Source of the DNA: Epiperipatus broadwayi
Lineage: Eukaryota > Onychophora > Udeonychophora > Euonychophora > Peripatidae
Direction: 5' to 3'
NCBI GenBank assembly: GCA_028023455.1
Contig: JAQFVV010012970.1
Coordinates: 188,001 to 252,000 of the forward strand
Length of the DNA: 64,000 nt
Made by a program: the position numbers and the translations under genes
Notes under the pieces: model-generated
Told to the model about the DNA's origin: nothing
Seen by the model: only the letters and a program-made list of their open reading frames with translations
Databases searched by the model: none
In this document: positions 9,450 to 19,760 of the stretch, in pieces
How positions within the stretch are numbered: the stretch's first letter is position 1
Layout of the letters: each line of letters opens with the position of its first letter

Positions 9450-9559
9450 TGCAAAGCTTGTTAAGAGCTTATTTGCAAGCTCTATATATATTTAAAGGTT
9501 CTTCATGTTTGGAGAATTATATAATGGATTGTATGTTTTTCTCCCCCCCCCCAGAAGAT

Positions 9560-9571
9560 TGGCACAGTCAA
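9560..9571 (+). promoter_or_regulatory. gypsy primer-binding site (tRNA-Ser type)
   Basis: TGGCACAGTC lies just after the 5' LTR and before gag, and is identical to the outer PBS of the neighbouring gypsy element (6665-6674, minus). The ancestral form is probably TGGCGCAGTC, as used by 17.6/297-type gypsy elements. Confidence 0.6.
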
Positions 9572-9591
9572 ATTTTTGAACCTTGTGAATC

Positions 9592-10260
9592 TTGAAAGAA
9601 AACCTTGAAACAAGAATAGGCCACACAAGAAAGTCAACTAATAGATTTATAAAACAAGGAAAAATGTTGTTAGGACAGAGCAATGTGCCTGAATTTAGTA
9701 TTGAAAATGCCAAGGAATGGCCTTTGTATGTAATGCAATTGGAAAACTTTTTCAAGTTGAAGGATATAAAAGATAAAGAAAAAAAAGTGGATGCACTTTT
9801 GTGTTTAGCAGGACATAAAGTCCTAGAAATTGTAAGTAAATTATGGGACAGGGTGATAACCGATGAAGCACAGTTTGAAGATATAGAAAAAAATTAACAG
9901 ACTTTTTTAGACCAAGGTTTATGACAGAATTTTTGGAATAAGTCTTTCTGGATCAATTATTATGGGAAATGTCTGATGAAAGATTGCGACAAATGTTCCT
10001 AATGGAAAGTGATTTATCATATGAAGTGGCTGTTAAAAAAGGAATAGGTATGAAACAATAATTGAGCATACCCTAGCTTTTAGAAACAAGTTGCAAGAGA
10101 CCAGCAAAATGGCAGTTTATAAAACATCAAAAGCAGCAGCAGAAGAATGAAAATATGAATAGAGAGAAAATGTTAGCAGTGAAATGTTTCTGCTGTGAGA
10201 AAACTGGACATTTATCAAAGAATTTTTAAATGGAGGAACGAAAGCTGTTATAATTACAGT
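9592..10260 (+). pseudogene. gag: gypsy gag (broken)
   Basis: A 101-codon frame from 9592 carries VPEFSIENAKEWPLYVMQLE and then FFKLKDIKDKEKKVDALLCL AGHK, the capsid-like start of this gag family. It then stops and the remainder continues in other frames to a CCHC-like knuckle (CFCCEKTGHLSKN, final Cys lost) near 10180-10230. The second knuckle survives as KGHLSAVCKK at 10264. Frameshifts and stops show it is dead. Confidence 0.65.
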
Positions 10261-10271
10261 TTAAAGGGCAT

Positions 10272-10460
10272 TTGTCAGCTGTGTGCAAAAAACCATGTAA
10301 AAAAGATTTATATAGGCAAGAAGAGGCAATAATTAGGAAGAATATAACAATGCCCGAGCAGGAGCAATTTATGATTAAGGTTACAATATATAATACAGAG
10401 TTGCAAATGGAAATAGATATTGAATTGGATATTTCACTTTTATCAGAAAGTAAATAGGAG
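10272..10460 (+). pseudogene. gypsy zinc knuckle 2 and protease remnant
   Basis: A 61-codon frame begins in the second gag knuckle (SAVCKKPCKK) and ends in MEIDIELDISLLSES, which aligns with the protease active-site region (usually ..VELDTGA..SLIS). The D-T/S-G triad is not conserved here. Its position between gag and RT supports the call. Confidence 0.5.
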
Positions 10461-10778
10461 GGAATATCTAAAGGCCATAAGAAAGTAAAACCTCAAAAGA
10501 CAGACATTCAAAGTAAAGGATGTAAATGGAAATTCAATCAACATAATTGGAAAAGTAGATGTTCCAATTTGTTTCAGAGGTTAATCATATATTTTGCCAA
10601 TGTATATTGAAACGGAAACCTCCAATCCCTTTCTGTTTCACCATCAACCTAATGACCTACTCGTCTGAACTAGTTTCGAACCTATCTTAAATGTAGAAAT
10701 GTCATATGTAAAAGTTCCTTAATTGGGAGAAATTGGTTCACTCACTTAGGGATAGAGGTTTCTTTAGTTAAAAATATC

Positions 10779-11790
10779 TTGATAGAGCAAGAAATCTTAA
10801 AATTATATCTGGAGTTATTTATGAATGATCTAGGATTAACTAAAACAAACCCTGTGAAAATTGAATTAATTGAAAAGGCAATACCAGTAACTTGTAAGCC
10901 ACAGAAAATTCTTTTCATGCAAAGACAAAAAGTCAAAGGAAAGCTAAACATTTTAGTAATGAGGGGTATGTTAACCCCTTTAGAAGATGCAGAATGGGCC
11001 ACCCCAGTTGTGGTGATAAGTAAACTGGATGGGAAAATCAGACTGTGTGGAGATTACTGTACAACAGTAAATAAATATCTCGACAAAGGAGCATAAGTGC
11101 TGAATATACAAGAAGTACTGGCAAATTTGTCAAATGCAAAAATATTTTATGAAGTTTGACCTTAACTCAGCTTACCATGAAATTAAGGTTACTGTAAATG
11201 CAGCAAAATTTTTAACTTTAACTACACTATTTGGCTTGTATAAGTGTAATCGGTTACCTTTTGGATTTCCACTGGCACCCAATATTTTTCAGGCAAAATT
11301 AAATGTAAATTTTGCAAGGTCTTACATGTGTAACATCATATTATGATGATATTTTAATTATGGTGACATCTAGTGAGATGTTAAGATTGAGAATATTTAA
11401 TGTCTGTGACAGGTTAACTAGAGCAGGGGTAAAATAAAAATTAGAGAAGTGTATGGAAATTGCAAGAATTAAATTTCCTAGGTCATTGTATTTCTGACAA
11501 AGGGAAGTGTTAAACCACTAAACATCACATGATCACTTCTGGCATCCATTGATTGCTCTTGTTAGCACAAGATGGCACTACTATATGGAGAGTTTTGCTG
11601 TATTTTGAATTGGAAAGGGAAGTGTCCTTTAAGCAATAAAGTGAGAGCGGTTAAAAATGCAGAAAGGTCTAGAAATGTTAAACAGCTACAGATGTTTTTA
11701 GGACTAGTAAATTTTTTTGAGCCATTTCTAAAAAATAAAGCGATGGCCATAAAACCTTTGTATGAATTATTACACAAAGGTCAAAAATGA
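10779..11790 (+). pseudogene. gypsy reverse transcriptase (broken)
   Basis: Plus-strand frames in order: GMLTPLEDAEWATPVVVISK then DGKIRLCGDYCTTVNKYL (fingers); MKFDLNSAYHEIKV with the first catalytic Asp; LPFGFPLAPNIFQAKL; YYDDILIMV with the YxDD box at 11340-11365; FLGHCISDKGKC, then after the 103-bp insertion PLSNKVRAVKNAERSRNVKQ, QMFLGLVNFFEPFL and PLYELLHK (thumb and connection). The catalytic residues are preserved but stops at about 11094 and 11345 and frame changes make it non-functional. Confidence 0.85.
11511..11613. mobile_element. 103-bp family-A deletion derivative in RT, with 12-bp target duplication
   Basis: AAAGGGAAGTGT occurs at 11499-11510 and again at 11614-11625, flanking this insert. 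The RT reading DKGKC continues precisely into PLSNKV if the insert and one copy are removed. The insert starts with the family-A end (TAAACCACTAAACATCACAT) and contains its other end (GCACTAC..TATGGAGAGTTTTGC), with nearly all of the middle, including the ribozyme, deleted. This proves that family A is mobile and generates about 12-bp duplications. Confidence 0.8.
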
Positions 11791-11858
11791 ATATGAATGG
11801 AGATGCAAGAAAAAGCTTTCAAAAACCTAAATAACTGTTATCTTCTGACAGGCTATTA

Positions 11859-12266
11859 GTGCATTTTGACAGTAAACACAATGTCAGAACCACCATGGAT
11901 GCATCAGAGTGGGTGATTGGAGTGATTCTAGTGAACCCTATAGATGATAATGAGCATCCAGTTGCATATGCCAGAACTATGTTGAAATTAGAAAGAAACT
12001 GTAGCCAGATAGATAAGGAAGCACTGGCAATTATGTTAGCAGTAAAGAAATACCATCAGTTTGTAATTGGGCATAGTTTCAAAATAGTAATAGATCACAA
12101 GCCATTTTTAGGGATTTTTGGAAATGACTGGCCAACTCCTGAACATTTAAGTTTGCATATGATAAGATGGTGGAATATTTTAGTTTTATATGATTACTGT
12201 TTAAAATATAAGTGGGGTAAAGAGATTGCACACGCAGATGCATGCCAGATAACCAAGAGCCAGTAA
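11859..12266 (+). pseudogene. gypsy RNase H domain
   Basis: A 135-codon frame reads TTMDASEWVIGVILV (first Asp), VAYARTMLKLERNCSQIDKE ALAI (catalytic Glu), SFKIVIDHKPFLGIFG (Asp) and KEIAHADACQIT (final Asp). This is a complete gypsy-type RNase H in one frame, flanked by broken RT and integrase. The start Met is arbitrary because the domain would be part of a Gag-Pol polyprotein. Confidence 0.85.
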
Positions 12267-12475
12267 ATAGTGAAGTAGAAAAAAATTATATAGATAACAT
12301 GAACTTGGAAATATTAAACAGTGATACGGTGCAAAAGTGGACTATGGAAAATGAGGGATACCATTTGTTGACAAACTGGATCAAAAAATATTGACCTAAA
12401 ATTAAATCTAGTTTTTTAGCAATGGGGTTTTGGGTTAACCATAATCAATTATCTATATGTTAGGAATGTATTGTT

Positions 12476-13100
12476 ATGAGGGACAGAATAGTTATACCTC
12501 CTTCAGGGAGGTATAGAGTGCTAAAATTATTACATCAAGGACATCCAGACATAGTATGGGCAAAAGCTTTGGCACATAACTATATCTGGTGGCCTCAAAT
12601 AAATATGGGTTTAGAGAAATTTGTAAGATGTTCACCATGTCAAGTGGAAAGCACATTACTGGTTCAGAATTATCCAGCATGACCTAAATCAACAAAAGCA
12701 TGGGAAAGAGTTTATATTGACCTAGCCAGACCAATAGATAGGGAAATATTTTTGTTGCAATGGATACTTATTCAAAATGGATAGAGAGCCACCTGGTGAA
12801 AAATATGAGTGCTCAGGAAACAGTTAAATGTTTAAAAACAATTTGCTATGTACATGGGTTACCTCAGGTAGTTGTATCAGATAATGGCACTGGATTTGTG
12901 AGCGATGAACTAGACAAATTTTTTAGCAGTTATGGAATTAAATGTGTGTGTGCCACCATATCATCTGGAGTCAAACAGATTAGTGGAAAACATCATGCAT
13001 CAAGTAAAAGAAGTTTTAAACAATGGGAAAATGTAGATGTGCAAGAAGCACTACATGAATTTATGTTACATCAGCATGCTACACCATCTCGATAGCGACC
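12476..13100 (+). pseudogene. gypsy integrase (broken)
   Basis: Frame 1 (12476-12682): DRIVIPPSGRYRVLKLLHQG HPDI, then LAHNYIWWPQINMGLEKF and RCSPCQ, a full HHCC zinc domain. The first Asp lies in VYIDLA near 12712. Frame 2 (12760-13095): MDTYSKWIE, VHGLPQVVVSDNGTGFVSDE (second Asp), then a segment whose +1 frame reads VENIMHQVKEVL with the catalytic Glu. A stop after NYPA and frameshifts around 12680-12760 and 13000 inactivate it. Confidence 0.85.
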
Positions 13101-13551
13101 GGAAATTACTAGCAGAACTAAAACTAATGTGTGGGTGGAAATTTAAGTAAATTAGATACATTACACCCCAGTGCTCAATGTTTTGTGTTTAATAAGACAT
13201 CAGAGAAAACATTTTCAATAGGAGAACCTGTATGGGTGAGAGATATAATTCACAAAATATGAGTCGAAGGCATTAGCAGCCTGAATGGATTACAATACAA
13301 ATACCATATAAACTATATAAGGAAAAGAGAGCTGGAAGAAATACAACTGGATGTATTTCAAGAAATATGAACCCAAGAGATGAAAAGTAACCCAGAACAG
13401 GTTATAACAAAAACAAGAGAACAAGAGAGAAAAGAGAAGTGACCAAAGTTCATCATAAAGTTGAAAAAGAGAAATTGCCCAGAACTGTATGGGATAAAAG
13501 GAAATTATGCAGATTGAATTATTATGTGTAAAATAAGTAAACCTAACTTCT

Positions 13552-13568
13552 AGAGTGAGGGGAAGAAG
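13552..13568 (+). promoter_or_regulatory. polypurine tract before the 3' LTR
   Basis: AGAGTGAGGGGAAGAAG is a near-uninterrupted purine run directly before the TGTTG start of the 3' LTR, the standard plus-strand primer site. Confidence 0.75.
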
Positions 13569-13680
13569 TGTTGTATTTGTTTAAAAATAAATTGTGAAGT
13601 CAAGGGACAAAATTACTCCAGAACTTCTTTTTAAAAAATAAGAATGATAAAAAGGAAATATTTTAAGTTAAATAATTATA
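13569..13680 (+). repeat. 3' LTR of the gypsy element, truncated
   Basis: Repeats 7952-8083 with a few substitutions and indels and then stops at the boundary with a family-A element (ACATCACATGATCAC). The rest of the LTR was not found downstream, so it was lost or replaced. Confidence 0.75.
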
Positions 13681-14250
13681 ACATCACATGATCACTATCT
13701 CTTATACTAGCACATATTTGTTTATAAACAAAGCAAAACTCTCCATACAATATTGCCACCCTGTGCCAACCAGAGTAATCAATGAATTCCAGAAGGCTTG
13801 TGCATAAAATCCCTATCTAATGCCTACTCATCCAATATCCCCAGACTAGTTTCTGGCTTGTGGCCATCGTCAGTGAGGAGCTTTGGATCTGACAGCACTG
13901 CACCTAGATCTTAGGATCTAATGCAACCCTCCAGCACCCACCTTTTATCTCTACTTAACTACAAACTATGAGAATGAAATTGAAAACACAGAAAATATTT
14001 TCAATCAAAGCTCAATAGCTTATATAGTCATATGTGTCTGAACTCAGATGCTTGAACTCAGTTCAGCACCCATACATTTTGATTCGTTGGCTCTTTAACA
14101 AACATAGCCACCATTATCCTATTAGGCAGGATTGGTGTTAAACCATTAAGCACCACATGATCACTATCTCTTATACTAGCACATATTTGTTTATAAACAA
14201 AGCAAAACTCTCCATACAGTATTGCCACCCTGTGCCAACCTCTCGGCTAA
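13681..14250 (-). mobile_element. family A element(s): one long copy plus start of a second
   Basis: Copy 1 starts with ACATCACATGATCACTATCT and includes the shared core CAAAACTCTCCATAC, GTGCATAAAATCCCTATCTA and a hammerhead motif. It ends in a segment containing two partial CTGAACTCAG(T) repeats. A second partial copy begins at about 14132 (TTAAACCATTAAGCACCACA) and ends at 14240 without reaching the ribozyme, about 468 bp downstream of the first. Other copies are at 15385, 36240, 40580, 45705 and 54070. The family encodes no protein. Confidence 0.7.
13830..13889 (-). ncRNA. hammerhead ribozyme motif, family A copy
   Basis: Minus strand: outer stem I ATCCAA with TTGGAT, inner stem I TCCTCA with TGGGGA, core CTGACGA, stem II TGGC-CACAA-GCCA (four pairs, here including a U-A at 10.1-11.1), GAAA, stem III AC-TA-GT and C at the cleavage position. 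This is the best-preserved copy for stem II. The internal loop in stem I between the two helices matches the architecture of natural type I ribozymes, where it contacts loop II. Confidence 0.7.
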
Positions 14251-14262
14251 CAACGCTTGACT
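14238..14262 (-). repeat. SINE-1 fragment
   Basis: CCTCTCGGCTAACAACGCTTG matches the tRNA-like 5' portion of the SINE at 19665-19760 (CTCTCGACCACCAATGCTTG) on the minus strand. Only about 25 bp remain. Confidence 0.4.
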
Positions 14263-14264
14263 AT

Positions 14265-15384
14265 TAACTTACAATTTAACTCAATAAAACTACATTTTAA
14301 CCATTCTAAATTAACATTTATTCTCGACATCGCATATAAATATATTAACAAATTAACTTGTTTTTTTCTCTAATATTTTATTTTGGTGTATAATGATTAT
14401 AATTTCTAACTTTTACTAATTAGACATAAAAATTTAATCCAACGTCTTGCCAGTGGAAATAAAGTTAAATGTCAACTGCTCAGAAATTAAATCTTCGACT
14501 GATTATATTGCTTGAATACGAATCCCGAATTATATATTTTTGGATTTGAAGTTAAAAAATAATTGCTTTTTTTTTCCTTTTTTTTTTTTTTTAAATATCT
14601 TCCTCTAATAATTCTCTAAAGAATAAAGTATTTGATTAACGAAAAAATATATATATTCTAAAATACATTTCTTCTACTTAAATAAATTAATCTTTTTTTT
14701 TTTTTTTTTTAACGTTGAAAGTGGTTTTACAAGTTAATGTTACACTAGATGACTAAAATTTCAGACTTTTTGTAAGGAAATATTTATTAATACATGATCA
14801 CATTAAAGATAAACACACACACGTAATATATATATATAGGCGTTTATTACTAGTATTATATATATTCTAAATGTATATATTTGTGTGATAAGTTTAATTG
14901 CACGTTATTAATTGTATTAGTACATAGATAATTAATTATAAGTGCATACATACAATTGAAAAATAAAATGTTATCTCTAATACATTATAAGCAGGAATAT
15001 ATATAAGCATATATGTGTGACTTAGTTTCACCTAATCTCAAAACATTTTATAGACTAATAAATAACCAATGCACCAACTTTACATTCTCTTAGAGTAGAA
15101 ATTTATACACTAGATTCTTGCACTTATGGTTTTGGGTTCAGATTCTATATTAATGCAATGTTCCTAATGTTAAAACAATCTATAATAATAATAACGAAAA
15201 TGGCAATATCTATTAAGATAAACATTGTATTTACAGAGCTAGCCATGCAGCCACATTCTAATCAAATAGAATTTATATTCACAAGGCAGAATTACTTTTT
15301 ATTCATTTTAATGGCATAATAGTCAGGCAGCCAAATGCTAAATGAATAAAGTTCAAATTATGCAATGCTAAGTAATATGTAATT
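14265..15384. other. AT-rich DNA with long T tracts
   Basis: T-runs near 14569-14594 and 14694-14711 and short TA repeats near 14825-14840. No gene or repeat family recognised. Confidence 0.6.
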
Positions 15385-15600
15385 AAGCCAATAAACATCA
15401 CATGACCACCACCTCTTATGCTTGTGTATAACTGTTATTAAAACAGGCAAAACTCATTATATATATTGCCACACACAGCAAGCTAGAGTAATCAATGAAT
15501 GCCAGAAGGCTTGTGCATAAAATCCCCATCTAGTGCCTACTCATCCAATATCCCAGACTAGTTTCTAGCTTGTGGCCTTCGTCAGTGAAGAGTAAGTTAC
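15385..15600 (-). mobile_element. family A element, truncated
   Basis: Begins AATAAACATCACATGACCAC, continues through the CAAAACTC and GCCAGAAGGCTTGTGCATAA blocks, and breaks off just after the hammerhead region at about 15600. Confidence 0.7.
15543..15592 (-). ncRNA. hammerhead ribozyme motif, family A copy (outer stem I lost)
   Basis: Minus strand: core CTGACGA, stem II GGC-CACAA-GCT, GAAA, stem III AC-TA-GT and C. The upstream strand of stem I has diverged (ACTCTTCA) and the outer helix partner TTGGAT is absent because the repeat is truncated there. Confidence 0.5.
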
Positions 15601-17035
15601 ACTATTTATATTAAGTCTTTAAGGACTCTTTTTGAATACACTCGTGGACTTTGTTTTGATTATAAAAAACTTATTCTTCATTAAATCATGATATTTTTGA
15701 TAAATTTCATTAAAAGGATATGTTTAAAAATGAAAGCTATCATAAAATTAAAATATCAACGTAGCAAATATAAAAAAAAAGTAGTAAACAGAAGTAATAG
15801 AAATTAATCTAGACAAATGATTTTATTGTGACCTTCAGGATAAAATGGTGTATTTAATGGGAACAAACTTTTTCTCTATCAAATCTGTATCTTTAAGATA
15901 GTCAAAATATTTTTGAATGCATAAAAAAAATCAATTTTTCCATTGCAAACAAACTAATAAAAAAGTTATTGATAGTAGACATTTTCTATTTGATACCAGT
16001 AATTTTTCTGAAAAAATAAAATGCATTTTGTACTTATGTACTAGTCTGGTGGTGAAATTTTAGTCATTAAAATCATTATAATTACCCATGATTGCTAAAT
16101 ATTTGATAGTACATTTTATTTAATTAATTAGGTAAAATTAACTTTCAAAAATAAGTTGTTGAAAATCTTTAGAGAATTTTTATATCTGTTATATATTCTT
16201 TATTAACTTTTAACTTCTACTGACCTACTTATGCTTTAAAAATGGCATTGCAGCATAAATAAATTGGCATTAATATAGAAAATGGAGTTGTTTTGTTTAA
16301 AATAATTCTTTAAATCTTTGAATGTTAAATCTATTTTTAATTAATTAAATAAAACATACTTTCAAATATTTATCAATCATTATGAAGTCTAAAATTTCAC
16401 CGCTGAACTAATATGTAAGTACCATGCATTCAAATAAAAACCAAATGTAAACTTCATATACTTATTAAAAAATAATTATTGAATAATTTTACAAAAAATA
16501 ATGAATAAACAAGTAAAGGATAAACTTTTATTTCTATTATTACAATATAAATTTATGCTTATATTGTACAAGCACAAAATTATAAATTTCTCATTAAAAG
16601 TTCAATGGAGGATTTTATCTCATTTCCCCTACGGTTATAGCTCTACTATAGTTAGAATTAAAATGTTAATATGTAAAAATCACTCAATGTTTTATAAATG
16701 AATTCCTGTATTAATATTATTTCAACCTTATTATAAAAAGAATGAGATATTTACATGAAAATTATGCAAAGGATTAATGCAATACAACTTAATATCAAAG
16801 AAGTTCACATTTCAAATGAAAAATAAATCCACTTATTTAATACTGTACAATTTTATATGATTATTGTCCTTACCACTATCTGTGTCAATAAATTATTTGA
16901 TCCTGCAATTATTTTTTCCATTGAGTTTGATAGGAAAAGCTTAAATTAGCATCCTATTTCTAGCATATCTGTAGTGCAGTTTAGTAGTGCTTAGGTCATT
17001 TTGGTTTAAATTTACTCTTTTGTGTTTGTCTTTTG
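15601..17035. other. AT-rich DNA, nothing recognised
   Basis: No supported gene. A 66-codon open frame at 16501-16701 is lysine/isoleucine-rich and lacks any motif. Confidence 0.6.
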
Positions 17036-17039
17036 TTTA

Positions 17040-18375
17040 CCAGTCTTGCAGTTATTTGATGTCAAAAAATGGAAATGAAATTTATATTGATATTAGAAAT
17101 TACAGACCTATCAGCCTTTTATCAGTTTTATACAAAATTTTTACCAAGATAATTACAACTTGTCTACAGAGAACATTGGATTTCAACCAATCAAGAGAAC
17201 AAGCTGAATTTAAAAGTGGTTTTAGTACAGTAGATCATATCAAATATTGGGAGAAGTTATAGAAAGAACCAATAAATATGCGCTGCCATTATGCTCTGGA
17301 TTTGTAGATTATGAAAAGGCATTTGATTCTATAAGTATTTCTTCAGTGATTAAATCATTGGATCATCAAAGTATAGACCCAAGATATTATCATATTCTGA
17401 AGAATATTTATAAAAATGCAATAACAACAATTCGATTACATAATGATACTAGGATTGTTAACATTCAGAAGCATGTAAAACAGCGTGACTTCATATCTGC
17501 AAAACAAAATTTTTACAGCAGTGCTGAAAGAAGTATTTTGTAGATTAAAATGGGAAGCTAAAGGAGTAAAAATAAATGGAGTTGTTTAAGTCATTTAGAT
17601 TTTGCAGATGATGTAGTTGTTTTTGCAAATAATGCTTTAGAGCTTCAGAAAATGTTGCAAAAGCTATCAGATAAAAGTAAGAAAGTACAACTAAAGATAA
17701 ATGATAAAAAGATTAAAGTAGTATTCAATGGATTTTCTCAAAAGATGAAAATAAATATTGATTATGATTAGTTAGAAGAAGTTAATAACTAAAAATACCT
17801 TGGTCAGATTATTACTACAGATGGAAACATAATGAATGAAATTAATCATAGAATTAATTTTGGTTGGGATGCTTTTGGTAGAAATAACTTGATCCTAAAA
17901 GGAAATATGCCTATGTATTTGAAAAGAAAGTTGTTTAATAAATGTGTTTTACCAGTTCTTACTTATGGATCTGAAAATTGGACACTATAAGAGAAGAGCA
18001 ATATGCAGACTTCAGACCACTCAAAGGAGTATGATGATATGCATGTTAGGAATAACAAGAAGAGATCAAAAATGCAATATATGGGTAAGAGAACAAATGG
18101 ATATTACTGACATTGTTGAAAGATTTAAAAGACTGAAGTAGAGCTGGGCTGGGCATATTGCTAGAAGAGATAATAATAATAGATGGGGAATTGAAATATT
18201 AAACTGGATTCCAAGAGATTGTAAAAGATGCAGAAAGAGACTACATGTGACATGGATGGATGAAATAAGAAAGTGTGCAGGAGTGATGTGGAGAAGAGAG
18301 GCTAGAGATCAGAGAAGATAGATCAAACTTGGGGAGACCTTCATCCTACAGTGGATTTATAATTATTAACAATGA
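17040..18375 (+). pseudogene. RTE-type LINE ORF2, 5'-truncated and broken
   Basis: Plus-strand frames in order give RT motif NYRPISLLSVLYKIFTKII; REQAEFKSGFSTVDHI; GFVDYEKAFDSISISSVIKS with the catalytic Asp; a SHLDFADDVVVFAN block (near 17595-17630) with the A/FADD box; KYLGQIITTDGN; LTYGSENWTL; ICRLQTTQRSMMICMLGITR; SWAGHIARRD; MDEIRKCAGVMWRREARD; and LGETFILQWI before a run of atg-type repeats at 18370. This matches the RT and C-terminal region of RTE-like non-LTR elements. The endonuclease half is missing. At least five stops or shifts are visible. Confidence 0.85.
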
Positions 18376-19664
18376 TGATGATATTAATTTTTTTTTTAAA
18401 AAACTCCAAATTGTTACCATGATCAGAGAACCTATTACAAATGAGTAGAAGACACCACTTTTTGGTAGTTTCTGTGTTCTTATTCCTCAAGCATGTTTGC
18501 AAGAGTTATTGCAGGAGTGCATTTGATGTTTGACTATTGAAAAATAATATATATTTTCTATAGGTAGTTTATATATTATTATTGTTGCAGAATATTTATG
18601 AAGTATTTATTTTTTGACATGGTATATAGGGATATTTATGATTAGACCAGATTTTATTCGTTAATATTTAGTTTTAGAAGAAGACAAGATAAGAAAAATG
18701 TAGTAACATAAAGCAAGAAGTTGTGACAGGCTGAATAATCACCAGGGCAGTTATTTTTAATAATTATAAGTGAATTTTAAATCTTAAAACAGAATTTTAT
18801 TGCTTTATATATATTCATTTGCATTTTACAAATGTAATTAAAACAAATTTTATTTTGGCTGTAATGCATTTCATTGGCAATTATAAAATAATAAAAAGCT
18901 ATATTCTGATTATGGTATTTTAGTTGTTTTTTTATATTTGCTAAGTTGAAATTGTAAGAATGTTTTTTTTTTGTTTGTACCTTTATAATTCTAATAAATA
19001 ATTTGAAAAATTGGAAATTTAATTCAGTGGCTGTCAAAAATGCAATAAGCAGAGTTAGTGAAAAATTCAATAAAAAGCTATGACTGATTCTAATTCCAAC
19101 AATATCCCTTGGATATCAGCGTCTTTCAGTGAATAATTCAATAAACAATAATATTAATTCAAGAGATTACTGAATTTTTATTAAAAGGGGTTGCTTGCAT
19201 CCTTGGGTAGCATTATTTTTTCATGAAACACACTAATAGAGAAAATAAATTTTCATATAATTATTATTTGTAAGCTAATTAATATTTGTTTTTAAGAACT
19301 ATTTCATTTGTGCACTTAAATATTATTTGAATATAATTGCATTTTAGCAAAAAATTCATCAAATAAAAATTACTTTCTATCAAAAGCATTCTTATAATTT
19401 TTTGTTGTTTTTTAATAATTGAATGTCAATTTTTAACATTTTGAAGAACATTTTCATTATTTTAGTGCATATTTAAACAAAAATTATTTTTTATTATTCA
19501 GATTTAATGTTAATCCCACCCCTCCTCTCTTTAGTTAACGATTCATGTTAGATATCTAAAATTAAATGTTTTGTTTTTGACATTTTATTCTGCTTATTAT
19601 TTGTTTTTATTTTCGAAGTTGATATTTTATTCTTTAAATTATTTATATTTTTTTTCTCATGTGT
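18376..19664. other. AT-rich DNA, nothing recognised
   Basis: No supported feature. A 97-codon minus-strand frame at 18777-19070 is F/N/I/K-rich and lacks recognisable motifs. Confidence 0.55.
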
Positions 19665-19760
19665 CATGGCATCAGCCGGGAAGCGAACCCGCTAACCCGG
19701 GACAACTGCTTGTAAAGTAGCTGTCGCTAATCTCTCGACCACCAATGCTTGACGCAAATT
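19665..19760 (-). repeat. SINE-1, tRNA-derived
   Basis: On the minus strand the sequence begins GGTGGTCGAGAGATTAGCGA (A-box-like TGGTCGAGAG) and contains GGTTCGCTTCCCGGC, a good B box, about 50 bp later. The spacing and the TGGYCGAGAG start recall a tRNA with a long variable arm (Ser/Leu type). It is not a functional tRNA gene, because the cloverleaf is incomplete. Related copies are at 40935-41045, 35841-35872 and 14238-14262. Confidence 0.65.

Larger units (their letters stand above)
8443..9490. mobile_element. family B nested palindrome with four hammerhead motifs
   Basis: Segment 8488-8811 is the imperfect inverted complement of 9177-9490. The centre (8812-9176) is itself an inverted repeat (about 8812-8950 against 9042-9176). 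Each half consists of two head-to-tail units, and the unit boundaries are marked by hammerhead-like cores at 8568 and 8944 (minus) and at 9039 and 9405 (plus), 376 and 366 bp apart. The same family recurs at 59860-60525. No protein is encoded; the open frame at 9305-9595 simply runs through the right arm. It resembles tandem hammerhead retroelements joined tail to tail. It disrupts the gypsy LTR and so is younger than that element. Confidence 0.7.
7952..9555 (+). repeat. 5' LTR of the gypsy element, split by a palindromic insertion
   Basis: The LTR starts at TGTTGTATTTG, matched at 13569. About 130 bp can be matched to the truncated 3' LTR. The LTR then continues through a TATA box at 8227 and appears to resume after the palindrome at about 9490, ending just before the PBS at 9560. 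Its own length without the insertion would be about 550 bp. The exact right end, in the region of the C-tract at 9541-9552, is uncertain. Confidence 0.65.
7952..13680 (+). mobile_element. Ty3/gypsy retrotransposon, degenerate but nearly full-length
   Basis: In order on the plus strand: LTR start (TGTTGTATTTG at 7952), PBS (9560), gag with a zinc knuckle, protease remnant, RT, RNase H, HHCC zinc region plus integrase core, PPT (13552-13568) and the start of the 3' LTR (13569). The 3' LTR repeats the first 110-130 bp of the 5' LTR and is then cut by a family-A repeat. Many stops and frameshifts are present. Two later insertions are evident: the nested palindrome in the 5' LTR (8443-9490) and a 103-bp segment in RT (11511-11613). 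The same TGGCACAGTC PBS as in the neighbouring element points to related families using the same tRNA. Confidence 0.85.

Noticed and set aside
9305-9595. 96-codon plus-strand ORF
   Set aside because: It runs through the right arm of the family-B palindrome and the end of a gypsy LTR; no motif and no conservation with the mirrored arm's frame.
10742-11002. 86-codon minus-strand ORF
   Set aside because: Antisense to the gypsy RT fingers region on the plus strand.
13681-14250. Family A as a piggyBac-type MITE because TTAA occurs at some ends
   Set aside because: The clean insertion at 11511-11613 has a 12-bp duplication (AAAGGGAAGTGT), not TTAA.
19665-19760. Possible tRNA gene (A and B boxes present)
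   Set aside because: Acceptor and anticodon stems do not pair, and related fragments occur at three other places; it is a tRNA-derived SINE.
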